A stretch of DNA of 40,521 nt from UBA285 sp049970695 (GTDB lineage: Archaea; Thermoproteota; Thermoprotei_A; Sulfolobales; Desulfurococcaceae), in NCBI GenBank assembly GCA_049970695.1, contig JBMFML010000010.1:1-40521 (forward strand), in the 5' to 3' direction. Position numbers and translations under genes: made by a program. Shown here one piece after another: positions 32,219-39,391 of the stretch; the stretch's first letter is position 1, and every line of letters begins with the position of its first letter. The notes under the pieces were generated by a model that was not told the origin of the DNA, searched no databases, and worked only from the letters and a program-made list of their open reading frames with translations.

Positions 32219-33562
32219 TTAACCGGCCTTAGTTAGGCTGCCCGAGGAGGCCTGCTCGATTATTTCCCTGTACCTCGATATGGCATAGGCCCTTACTAGC
32301 CTCTCGAGGCCCTCGTCGCCGTAGAGCACTCTTAGGCACGTAGGCAGGTTCCTGCGCTTCAAGTAGAGGCAGCCTCCGTGGCATATTGGCGCGTAGGGGC
32401 AGTTCTTAGTGCAGGGCGGGTTGCTCAGGGCTAGCATTGTTCTCTCAACCGACTGAACTACCACGCCGCCGCTCAGCACCCTTCCTGTTATGTACCTGTG
32501 GTCGTACATGTAGCCCGGGCAGGGGTAGAGGTTTAGCTGCTCGTCAACCGAGTAGCCGTGTAGGCTGCTGCATATGCAGGGCCCCCTCACGAAGACCTTG
32601 GGTATTTTGAAGCCCCTTTCAACGGCGTACTCTACTAAGTCGACTATTTTCCGGGAAATGCTGGTGAAGTACTCGTAGTAGTTCTTCGAGGTCTTGAGCG
32701 GGTTGTAGAGGTCTGCCTGGTCTGGTATTACAGGCGAGAAGTCTATGCCCACGAGCCTGCCCGCGAGCCCCAGCTCCGCGAGGAAGTCTACGAGCTTCCA
32801 CGCCTCGTCGATGTTGTGCTCGTCTACATTTACTCTCACGCCAACTCTCTTCTTGTACTCGTCAACGAGCTTCACAGTGTTCCTCAAGATGGTGCTGAAG
32901 GAGCCCCGCCCGTCCTTGAAGGGCCTTCTCTTGTCGTGGACTTCCTCGACGCCGTCGATTGTGACCTGGATCGTCAGGGCCTCTGATACCACGTCTTCGA
33001 CGTCGCTGCTCAGCACAGTGCCGTTCGTAACTATCGATATCCCCTTCTCGACGCCATACTCCTCCTCGAGCTTCCTGAGGTCTCTGACAATGGCCTTGGC
33101 TACCTTCGCGTTTAGCAGGGGCTCGCCGCCGTAGAACGCCACGTACACTCTCCTAGTCCCGGCCTCCACGAGCTTCACGATGTATTCGTAGAGCCTGCTC
33201 CACTCCTTCTCGCCCATGTCTACTCCCTCGACCTCCCGCCTGTACGACTGAATGCAGTATACGCAGGCCAAGTTGCACCTGCTCGTCAATCCAATGAAGA
33301 ACTGGGCAGCGTAGTTGCTGAGCCTGCTGGCGACGTGCCTGGCGTAGCGCTCCTCTTCGCTGACATCATCACTCAGCACAACGCCCTCTCGCACTAAAAC
33401 CCCGAGAACCTCGGGGTCTCCCGCGAGCCTGGACAGGTCCCCACTCCTGAGGAGGGAGCTGGTGCTCTTGTCAACCAAGAGGAGAGAGCCGTAGAGGGTA
33501 TTGTAAACGAGGTCGTAGTCTGAATTAAACGAGAAAAAAAGATTGTATTTCGAGAGCTTCAT
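32219..33562 (-). CDS. Radical SAM/SPASM peptide maturase
   Basis: A 447-residue enzyme of the peptide-modifying type. The N-terminal 75 residues (YNLFFSF..., LVYNTLYGSLLLVD, VLVREGVVLSDD) match the precursor-recognition-like region of many RiPP maturases. The radical SAM core has CNLACVYC (C96, C100, C103) and GGEP (145-148). The C-terminus has a SPASM pattern: C329, C331, C348, then C384-x3-C388-x5-C394-x3-C398 and C409, enough for two auxiliary [4Fe-4S] clusters. Known relatives form thioether or C-C crosslinks in short peptides or mature sulfatases; no sulfatase is present. A 32-codon Cys-rich ORF lies 67 bases upstream and is the likely substrate. Confidence 0.85.
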   Translation of the reverse strand: MKLSKYNLFFSFNSDYDLVYNTLYGSLLLVDKSTSSLLRSGDLSRLAGDPEVLGVLVREGVVLSDDVSEEERYARHVASRLSNYAAQFFIGLTSRCNLACVYCIQSYRREVEGVDMGEKEWSRLYEYIVKLVEAGTRRVYVAFYGGEPLLNAKVAKAIVRDLRKLEEEYGVEKGISIVTNGTVLSSDVEDVVSEALTIQVTIDGVEEVHDKRRPFKDGRGSFSTILRNTVKLVDEYKKRVGVRVNVDEHNIDEAWKLVDFLAELGLAGRLVGIDFSPVIPDQADLYNPLKTSKNYYEYFTSISRKIVDLVEYAVERGFKIPKVFVRGPCICSSLHGYSVDEQLNLYPCPGYMYDHRYITGRVLSGGVVVQSVERTMLALSNPPCTKNCPYAPICHGGCLYLKRRNLPTCLRVLYGDEGLERLVRAYAISRYREIIEQASSGSLTKAG

Positions 33563-33589
33563 TGTTTACACCTAAATTTGGCCGCGACG

Positions 33590-33604
33590 TTTTATATTAT
33601 ATTT
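33590..33604 (-). promoter_or_regulatory. AT-rich TATA-like box before the maturase
   Basis: Minus strand AAATATAATATAAAA ends 28 bases before the maturase ATG (33562). It would give an almost leaderless maturase transcript separate from that of the precursor peptide, allowing the two to be made in different amounts. Confidence 0.45.
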
Positions 33605-33629
33605 GCCATTAATTGTGCTATATTAAACG

Positions 33630-33728
33630 TTAAAATACTTGCAACCAGCAGAATATCTTGCAGAGTGTCCAGCAAATGCCATTTGGATCCACAGCTGCTC
33701 TCTCTAATACGACGACCTTGGACTTCAT
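33630..33728 (-). CDS. Candidate RiPP precursor peptide, 32 residues, CX3CX3C core
   Basis: ATG at 33728 to TAA at 33630. The first 17 residues, MKSKVVVLERAAVDPNG, are leader-like; residues 18-32, ICWTLCKIFCWLQVF, form a core with C19, C23 and C27 at regular four-residue steps and Trp at 20 and 28. GAGGGTGA ends 4 bases before the ATG, one of the best ribosome binding sites in the window, and a TATA box is correctly placed upstream. The gene is immediately upstream of, and on the same strand as, the SPASM maturase. It is too short for usual gene calling. What modification is made is unknown; Cys-to-carbon thioethers are the obvious guess. Confidence 0.6.
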   Translation of the reverse strand: MKSKVVVLERAAVDPNGICWTLCKIFCWLQVF

Positions 33729-33776
33729 GCGTTCACCCTCTTCGCTTAGTATGTAAGCATTACAGCATTATAAACC
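33729..33776 (-). promoter_or_regulatory. Promoter and ribosome binding site of the precursor peptide
   Basis: Minus-strand TATA GGTTTATAATGC (33776-33765) is centred about 27 bases before a predicted start near 33744. The 16-base leader contains GAGGGTGA (33740-33733), complementary to the archaeal 16S tail, then ACGC and the ATG. Confidence 0.6.
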
Positions 33777-33859
33777 TTTCGTGTTTCGACGAAAAGCGAA
33801 TCAACTAATTAAGGTATAAACGATTTTTATAAAATAGGGGTGAAACGTGGTGATAGAGC

Positions 33860-34423
33860 GTGTTTGCCTCTGATGTAGTTAGCTTGTATGCTGAAAGGGT
33901 GCATTTGTGGATTTATGGTACTGCTCCTCGGCTTTTATCTATAATAGAAAGCCCTACTAGGAGGGCCATAGTTTATGTACTAGCTATTCATGGGCCTTTA
34001 ACCCTCAAGGAAATATCTGAAAAGCTCAAGTTATCTCCCTCAACAGTCTACGAACATCTTAAAAAGTTGAAAGATGCTGGCATTATAGAAGAAGCCCGTG
34101 AGTATCCCAAGAGGCATAAAATGGAAGTATATTACCGCTTAAAAATGCCTTTCCTACTAATTAGCGAGTGTAGTAATCTTGAAGCAAAAGCTGCCCAGTA
34201 CACTAAGGCTCTCGAGGAGCAGATCAATGAAACTTTTAAAAAGATCAAAGAAATCGTGGAGAGTTCTGGCTTAAGATTCATCGAGCTCTTGCCTGAGCGG
34301 TTAAAGGAGGAGGCCGTAAGGAGCCTTTCGTTTTCTTTGCTCGCCACAGTAATTTCAAATTCGTTATGGCAAATTGCTAGAAGTGGGCTCGCAGCATACC
34401 TCATTATAAGGGATGTAGACTAA
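33860..34423 (+). CDS. ArsR-like HTH regulator divergent from the peptide cassette
   Basis: 187 residues with a winged helix at about 25-95 (PTRRAIVYVLAIHGPLTLKE, KLSPSTVYEHLKKLKDAGII, MEVYYRLKMP) and a helical C-terminal region with a long coiled segment (TKALEEQINETFKKIKEIVE) and a hydrophobic end (LLATVISNSLWQIARSGLAA). The GTG 33860 start has GTGGTGAT 6 bases upstream. Two TATA-like runs precede it (TATAAA near 33814 and TTTTTATAAAA near 33824). Codon use is more A+T-rich than in the genes downstream. Its divergent position makes it the likely regulator of the precursor. Confidence 0.8.
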   Translation: MFASDVVSLYAERVHLWIYGTAPRLLSIIESPTRRAIVYVLAIHGPLTLKEISEKLKLSPSTVYEHLKKLKDAGIIEEAREYPKRHKMEVYYRLKMPFLLISECSNLEAKAAQYTKALEEQINETFKKIKEIVESSGLRFIELLPERLKEEAVRSLSFSLLATVISNSLWQIARSGLAAYLIIRDVD

Positions 34424-34437
34424 TAAAAAGCCCAGTT

Positions 34438-34461
34438 CTAAGCATGGGTGTTCATGCTTAG
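34438..34461. terminator. Perfect 9-bp hairpin between convergent genes
   Basis: CTAAGCATG (34438-34446) and CATGCTTAG (34453-34461) flank a 6-base loop. It sits where the HTH gene and the deoxyhypusine synthase gene meet, and includes the latter's TAA stop. There is no T-run, so a role in termination or transcript stability is only suggested by position. Confidence 0.4.
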
Positions 34462-35495
34462 TGTGACTTGAATAGCCAGCTCGAGTCATATGGGTTTGCT
34501 CTCTTTACCCCGCTGCTCAGCAGTCCGTGTGCTACTAGTGGTAGTGCTATTGTCGCGTCTACGTGCACTGTCTTCTTCCTCGCCCTCGGCGAGACCTTGC
34601 CCCAGCTCACTGCCTCCTCCAGCGTTGCGCCGCTCAGCCCGCCCCACTGCGGCATGTCTGTCGTGAACTGAACGACGTACTCTAGGCTCTTGTAGTAGTC
34701 GCGGACTCCCTCCTCGTACTCTGCTATGAGGGTCTGTGCTACTGCTACGAGGTTTACGTAGTCCTTCGGCACTCCGCCTCCTATGTATATTGCCGAGAGC
34801 TTCTTGGACCTCCTGCCTATTTCGACTAGCTGGTAGAAGTCCTTGACCATGTCGACCACGACCCTCCTGCCCCTCCTGTAGGCGAGCAAGAGGCCCATTC
34901 CATAGGCGCTGTCGACGAGGGCCGGGGAGAAGACGGGGACCTTGGCTCTGTAGGCTGCTGAGACTATGCTGTCAATGCCCCTCTCGTCGAGGTACTTGCC
35001 GAACTCGTAGAGGAGTTCTGCTGAGGAGTAGACCCTGTCTTCTGGGAGAGTCTCGGCGAAGTCCCTTATGAGGAGCTCTACTCTCCTGTAGTCTTCTTCG
35101 CAGGCCACTGTGTCGTAGAACCTGTCGTACTTCAGCTTCAGCAGCAGCTCGTCGTCTATGCAGGGGTGTACTTTGAGGTACTTAAAGCCCAGCGCCTCGT
35201 ATATGTCCTCGCTTATGTTCGCGCCGGTTGAGACCACTACGTCGACGTACCTCTCCTCCACGAGCCACTTGATTATCTTCCAAATGCCAGCAGTGCTCAT
35301 AGAGCCCGCGAGCCCGAGGAATATCGTGTTCTCCGGGTCCTGCACCATTTCAAGCACTACTTGGTACGCCTCGCCCAGGGCCCTGCCCTGAAAAGACAAG
35401 TTCCTCATTTCGAGCAGTAGCTCGTGTACGCTCCTCTCCTTGACCTCCACGGCTCTTACTTCTCCATAGGCTAAGTCCAGCTTCTCGCAGCCCAC
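34458..35495 (-). CDS. dys: Deoxyhypusine synthase
   Basis: Transfers the aminobutyl group of spermidine to a lysine of aIF5A, first step of hypusine formation. The 345-residue protein has the NAD-binding FLGLAGSMSTAG (59-70), STGANISEDIYEALG, IYIGGGVPKDY and the active-site EAVSWGK with K300. GTG start at 35495 with a TATA-like CCTTTTAAGCT near 35527-35537. DHS-like relatives can use other acceptors, but the active-site motif is canonical. The aIF5A gene is not in the window. Confidence 0.9.
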   Translation of the reverse strand: MGCEKLDLAYGEVRAVEVKERSVHELLLEMRNLSFQGRALGEAYQVVLEMVQDPENTIFLGLAGSMSTAGIWKIIKWLVEERYVDVVVSTGANISEDIYEALGFKYLKVHPCIDDELLLKLKYDRFYDTVACEEDYRRVELLIRDFAETLPEDRVYSSAELLYEFGKYLDERGIDSIVSAAYRAKVPVFSPALVDSAYGMGLLLAYRRGRRVVVDMVKDFYQLVEIGRRSKKLSAIYIGGGVPKDYVNLVAVAQTLIAEYEEGVRDYYKSLEYVVQFTTDMPQWGGLSGATLEEAVSWGKVSPRARKKTVHVDATIALPLVAHGLLSSGVKRANPYDSSWLFKSH

Positions 35496-35581
35496 GAGGC
35501 CCCTCTAGTAGCTATGTCGAGTAGCTTAAAAGGAGGGCTCCGCGGGAGCCGAGAAGAGCCTGTAGCGAGCGAGAAGAAAGC

Positions 35582-36541
35582 CTATATTTCCAGCGGCTTG
35601 CCGAGTTTTCTCGAAATTTTTATTAGCATGTCTCTTACCATTGCTTCAAACGTCCACTCGGGCTTCCAGCCCCACTCTTCTCTCGCCACGCTGTCGTCTA
35701 TGGTTCTCGGCCACGAGTCTGCTATTTGCTGCCTGAAGTCGGGCTTGTACTCTACTTGGAAGTGGGGTATGTACTTCCTTATCTCGTCTGCAAGCTGCTT
35801 TGGCGTGAAGCTAAATGCCGCGACGTTGTAGCCCACGAAGAGCTTCAGCCTCGACCTGCTGGCTTTCATGAGGTCTACTACGGACTTTATGGCGTCGGGC
35901 ATGTACATCATTGGCAGCATTGTGTCCTCTCTGAGGTAGCACGTATACCTGCCTTCTGTCAGCGCGTGGTAGAACATTTCAACGGCGTAGTCCGTTGTCC
36001 CGCCGCCGGGCATTGCCTCGCTGCTTATTATCCCAGGCCACCTGACCCCCCTGATGTCGAGGTCGTACTTGTAGACGTAGTACCTTGCTAGCAGCTCGCC
36101 AGCGTACTTCGTTATCCCGTACATTGTCACGGGCTCTATTACTGTGTGCTGAGGGGTGTTGTACTTTGGCGTTGTTGGGCCGAACACCGCTATAGTGCTT
36201 GGCCAGAAGACCCTGAACCTGTACTCTCTCGCCAGCTCGAGCACGTTGTAGTGTCCTATCATGTTTACTCTCCAGGCGAGCTGGGGGTTCTTCTCGCCGG
36301 CTGCCGAGAGTACTGCCGCGAGGTTGTAGACTTCGTCTACGTCGTACTTCTTAATAACAGCTTCGAGGGACTCCCGGTCCGTCACGTCTACGTACTCAAC
36401 GGGCCCCTCGAGCAGTACACCCCAGGGCTTCTTGGAGTAGTAGCCCGCGACTACGTTGTCGGCTCCATAAATTCTCCTGAGTGCTGGTACGAGCTCGTAG
36501 CCTATCTGGCCCGTCGAGCCTATGACGAGCGCTCTTGTCAA
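35582..36541 (-). CDS. L-threonine 3-dehydrogenase, short-chain (epimerase-like) type
   Basis: A 319-residue extended short-chain dehydrogenase: GSTGQIGYE (8-16) binds NAD, S115 with Y141 and K145 (YGITK) form the catalytic set. The sequence fits the UDP-galactose-4-epimerase-like threonine dehydrogenases rather than the zinc alcohol dehydrogenase type. Position 22 bases downstream of kbl strongly supports this: it would make 2-amino-3-ketobutyrate from threonine. TTG/ATG start at 36541. Confidence 0.85.
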   Translation of the reverse strand: MTRALVIGSTGQIGYELVPALRRIYGADNVVAGYYSKKPWGVLLEGPVEYVDVTDRESLEAVIKKYDVDEVYNLAAVLSAAGEKNPQLAWRVNMIGHYNVLELAREYRFRVFWPSTIAVFGPTTPKYNTPQHTVIEPVTMYGITKYAGELLARYYVYKYDLDIRGVRWPGIISSEAMPGGGTTDYAVEMFYHALTEGRYTCYLREDTMLPMMYMPDAIKSVVDLMKASRSRLKLFVGYNVAAFSFTPKQLADEIRKYIPHFQVEYKPDFRQQIADSWPRTIDDSVAREEWGWKPEWTFEAMVRDMLIKISRKLGKPLEI

Positions 36542-36563
36542 TAACTACCGCCCTCTATACCCT

Positions 36564-37754
36564 CTATATTATCCCGAGCTTCTTGCCCCACTTCTCGTAG
36601 GCTGCCAGTGCCGTGTTTAAGTCGTCTTTGGTGTGGCCGGCGTTCACCTGGTTCCTTATTCTCTCAGTCCCCCTTGGCACCATTGGGTAGACTATGGGCA
36701 CGACGAAGATGCCTTCTTCGAACAGCCTCTTTGCGAGCTCCCTCGTCTTCTTCGTATCTCCTATTATAGCGGGGATTATTGGCGTCTGGCTGTTACCCGT
36801 GTTGAAGCCCATTGACTGGAGCTCCTTTCTGAAGTAGTTCGCGTTTTCGTGCAGCTTTCTTATCCTCTCCTTGCCCTCCGGGCTCATTACTATTTCTATG
36901 GCCTTGATGTTTGCTGCCACCACGGCTGGCGGCGGGCCTGTGCTCAGTAGCCACGTCCTTGCCCTGTTTCTAATGTACTCTACAATTTCCCTGTCTGATC
37001 CTATCATTCCGCCAGAGGATCCCAGGGCTTTTGAGAAGGTCCCCATGTGTATGTCTACTTTGTCTTCTACTCCGAAGTGTGCTGGCGTGCCGTGTCCCTC
37101 TCCCAGGACTCCGTCGCCGTGGGCGTCGTCGACGTATAGTATGGCGTTGAACTCTTCTGCTAGCTTGGCTATTTTGTCTAGTGGTGCTATGTCCCCATCC
37201 ATTGAGAAGACCGCGTCTGTCACTATTAGCACCTTGTTGTACTTGTCGCGGGCTTTTCTCAGCTTGTCTTCGAGGTCTGCTACGTCGCAGTGGTTGTATA
37301 TCATTTTCTCGGCCCTGGAGAGCCTCACTCCATCAATAATGCTCCCGTGGTTGAGCTGGTCTGATAGTATGAGGTCTCCCTGCTCGACGAGGGCTGGTAT
37401 TGTGCCCGCGTTGGCTGCAAACCCCGTTGGGAAGAAGAGCCCTGCCTCGGTCTTCTTGAACTCTGCTATCTTCTTCTCGAGCACTTCAAGTATTTCGTGG
37501 TACCCCGCAATGGCCCAGACCGCGCCGGGGCCCCACCCGTACTTCTCCATGGCTTCTACTGCTGCCTGCTTGAGCCTGGGGTCGTTGGCCAAGTTTAGGT
37601 AGTTGTTTGACGCGAGGACGATCACCTCCTTGCCCTCGACAACAGCACGCGGGCCTGCTGGGCTGAGGAGCCTCTTTATCTCCCAGTACTCGCCCCTCTC
37701 GTAGAGCTCGCGGAGCCTTGCAGCGTAGAACTCTCTAACCTGCCTCTTAGCCAA
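36564..37754 (-). CDS. kbl: Glycine C-acetyltransferase (2-amino-3-ketobutyrate CoA ligase)
   Basis: PLP enzyme of the alpha-oxoamine synthase family, 396 residues, cleaving 2-amino-3-ketobutyrate with CoA to glycine and acetyl-CoA. NYLNLANDP (51-59), NHGSIIDGVRLS (135-146), DDAHGDGVLG (209-218) and the Schiff-base K242 in TFSKALGSSGG are present. TTG start 37754 behind GGTGGAG; TATA-like GATATAAC at 37799-37790 fits. First gene of the kbl-threonine dehydrogenase operon. The gap to tRNA-Met (37755-37910) holds this promoter only. Confidence 0.94.
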   Translation of the reverse strand: MAKRQVREFYAARLRELYERGEYWEIKRLLSPAGPRAVVEGKEVIVLASNNYLNLANDPRLKQAAVEAMEKYGWGPGAVWAIAGYHEILEVLEKKIAEFKKTEAGLFFPTGFAANAGTIPALVEQGDLILSDQLNHGSIIDGVRLSRAEKMIYNHCDVADLEDKLRKARDKYNKVLIVTDAVFSMDGDIAPLDKIAKLAEEFNAILYVDDAHGDGVLGEGHGTPAHFGVEDKVDIHMGTFSKALGSSGGMIGSDREIVEYIRNRARTWLLSTGPPPAVVAANIKAIEIVMSPEGKERIRKLHENANYFRKELQSMGFNTGNSQTPIIPAIIGDTKKTRELAKRLFEEGIFVVPIVYPMVPRGTERIRNQVNAGHTKDDLNTALAAYEKWGKKLGII

Positions 37755-37910
37755 GGGGCTCCACCAAAAGCAACTGTAAAGCGGCTCAGGTTATATCTTT
37801 ACCAGCAATAGCCCTACGTACTAGTCTATACAGTGTAGTCGAGTATGTAGCTATGTAGCACTGCTGCTGAACGCCCCTGCGTAGAAGTAGCTGCAAGGAG
37901 GTATGGGGAG

Positions 37911-38020
37911 TGCCGCCGCCGGGATTTGAACCCGGGACAACCGGATCTCTCCTGGGCCGACTTCGCGAGCCCCTGGTGCCCGTATGAGTCCGGCGCTCTG
38001 CCGGGCTGAGCTACGGCGGC
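37911..38020 (-). tRNA. Elongator tRNA-Met (CAT) with a 36-base intron
   Basis: 110 bases, 74 after splicing. Acceptor GCCGCCG/CGGCGGC, anticodon stem CCGGA/TCCGG, anticodon CAT (37986-37984), intron 37982-37947 one base after the anticodon, T-arm CCGGG-TTCAAAT-CCCGG, discriminator A. The G1-C72 pair and intron separate it from the initiator at 13468-13541; tRNA-Ile2 with a modified C34 is less likely. TATA-like GCTTTTAAAG (38057-38048) is 32 bases upstream and overlaps the end of the neighbouring gene. Confidence 0.92.
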
Positions 38021-38057
38021 ACCCCCATCGATTACTAGAGTGCCGGCCTTTAAAAGC

Positions 38058-38663
38058 CTAGACCGGCTTCCCAGGGGCCTGGTACTCGAAGTCTACTAGT
38101 AGGAGGCCTCTCGCGGCCTCTACTGAGAGCAGCCTGGCACCGAGCCCCTCTACGAGGCCTTTCACGAACTCGAGCACGGCTGCTGTTTCTTCCTCGGATA
38201 GGTTGTTGCAGACGTACCTCAGCCTGTACCTGCCGCCCTGGCCTCCGATGGCTTCTACCGAGACTTCGCCCACGTCCCACCTCATTACTTCGAGAAATGC
38301 CTTGAGCGTTTTGAGCGGTTCTGTGGACTTCTCCCTTATGTACAGCCCATACGTCCTCCCGCACTCGTACCAGGCCTTGAGGGAGTCTCCTTCTCTCCAC
38401 AGGCTCCTCGCGCGCTCTAAGACGTGTATTGGGAGGTACGCTCCTCCAAGTACCTTGAGGGCCTTGAAGGACTTGAGTACTTCTAGGGCTTCTCCAGTGT
38501 CGTACCCCAGCTCGCTGAGGCTTAGTGTGAGCTCTATTGAGTCCTCCACGAGCTTGCTCAGCGCAACGCCCTTCTTCCTAGCCAGGTTTGCGGCTTTGTC
38601 AACGAGGCTTTTTGAGACGTATACGAGCTTCTTCTCCTCTCGCTCAGCCACTGCTGCCTCCAC
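38058..38663 (-). CDS. Hypothetical protein, paralog 2 of a tandem pair
   Basis: 201 residues. The N-terminal 50 residues (KKLVYVSKSLVDKAANLARK) look like a strand-helix-helix DNA-binding unit of ribbon-helix-helix type. The rest alternates helices with a beta segment (GRYRLRYVCNNLSEEETAAV) and ends with a strand (GLLLVDFEYQ). It aligns along its length with the product of 38644-39246, sharing LVDK at the start and the same C-terminal pattern. Its GTG start (38663) is 20 bases inside the upstream paralog. No family recognised; a sensor-regulator is a guess. Confidence 0.7.
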   Translation of the reverse strand: MEAAVAEREEKKLVYVSKSLVDKAANLARKKGVALSKLVEDSIELTLSLSELGYDTGEALEVLKSFKALKVLGGAYLPIHVLERARSLWREGDSLKAWYECGRTYGLYIREKSTEPLKTLKAFLEVMRWDVGEVSVEAIGGQGGRYRLRYVCNNLSEEETAAVLEFVKGLVEGLGARLLSVEAARGLLLVDFEYQAPGKPV

Positions 38664-39246
38664 CCTGCTTCTCGAAGACCGCTATGGCGAGCGCCCCCGC
38701 CTCGACTAGCTCTACTTGCTTAAACCCCTGGGCTTCTAGAATGCCCCTGACTAGCTCTAGGAACGCCCTCGCGCAGTTCTGCGGGGCCGCCGTGCTCGCA
38801 ATAGTCGCCTTGACCACCTTTTCGCCCTTGACTTCGAAGCTCACTTCACCAATCCACGAGAGAGCCCTCTCAGCATCTCTCAGGAGCAGGCTCAAGCCCC
38901 CTCCCGCGTTCAGCGAAGCGTAGTACTTCGATATCCTCAGCCCCGCCTCGAACATGGACTTCGAGAAGCCCTCTTCGCCGCACTTCTCTCTGAGGGCCTC
39001 TAAGAGGGGCTCTCGGGGAATTACTGCAAAGCCCGCGCTCAAGAGCCTGTTGTAGGCAAGCAGCTCTTCTCTAAGGGCCTCTAAGGGCACGCCTACCTCT
39101 GCGAGCTTAATGTACGCCTCGAATATCTCGTTGACCAGGCTGTAGAGGCTGTAGCCCCTCTTACTGGCTATAGAGAGGAGCTTGTCAACGAGGTCTCTGC
39201 GCGCGAAGAGCGCTTTTCGCTCGGCTGCCACGGGCAAGAGCAGCAC
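38644..39246 (-). CDS. Hypothetical protein, paralog 1 of a tandem pair
   Basis: 200 residues with the same plan as its downstream neighbour: N-terminal ALFARRDLVDKLLSIASKRG, a helical middle (FSKSMFEAGLRISKYYASL) and a C-terminal mixed domain (VSFEVKGEKVVKATIAS; FKQVELVEAGALAIAVFEKQ). Each has a Cys in the C-terminal domain (APQNCARAF here). GTG start 39246, with a minus-strand TATA-like GGATTTATGC centred near 39281. The overlap implies the two products are made together and may form a heterodimer. Confidence 0.7.
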   Translation of the reverse strand: MLLLPVAAERKALFARRDLVDKLLSIASKRGYSLYSLVNEIFEAYIKLAEVGVPLEALREELLAYNRLLSAGFAVIPREPLLEALREKCGEEGFSKSMFEAGLRISKYYASLNAGGGLSLLLRDAERALSWIGEVSFEVKGEKVVKATIASTAAPQNCARAFLELVRGILEAQGFKQVELVEAGALAIAVFEKQGGGSSG

Positions 39247-39353
39247 CCTAGCCTCAATTAGTACACGCGGGCCCCGAGCATAAATCCTTTAACTCCAGGA
39301 GGCCCTGGGGGGCTTGGTGGCTGGGCAGGAGGGCGGGAAGCGCGGGGTGTAGT

Positions 39354-39359
39354 AAAAAA
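39354..39359 (-). terminator. T-run downstream of the surface protein gene
   Basis: TTTTTT on the minus strand, 32 bases after the stop of the surface protein gene, with a further TTTT run nearer the stop. Oligo-T tracts of this kind terminate archaeal transcription. Confidence 0.45.
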
Positions 39360-39391
39360 GGGTTAAGGTTTAGAGTTAAAAGGGCTCGTGG

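Noticed and set aside
33578..33808. A 76-codon plus-strand frame in the A+T-rich gap
   Set aside because: No ribosome binding site, unusual composition, and it is antisense to the better supported precursor peptide and its promoter.
36871..37602. A 243-codon plus-strand open frame opposite kbl
   Set aside because: Ser/Ala/Pro-rich antisense frame over a clear PLP enzyme; no start signals.
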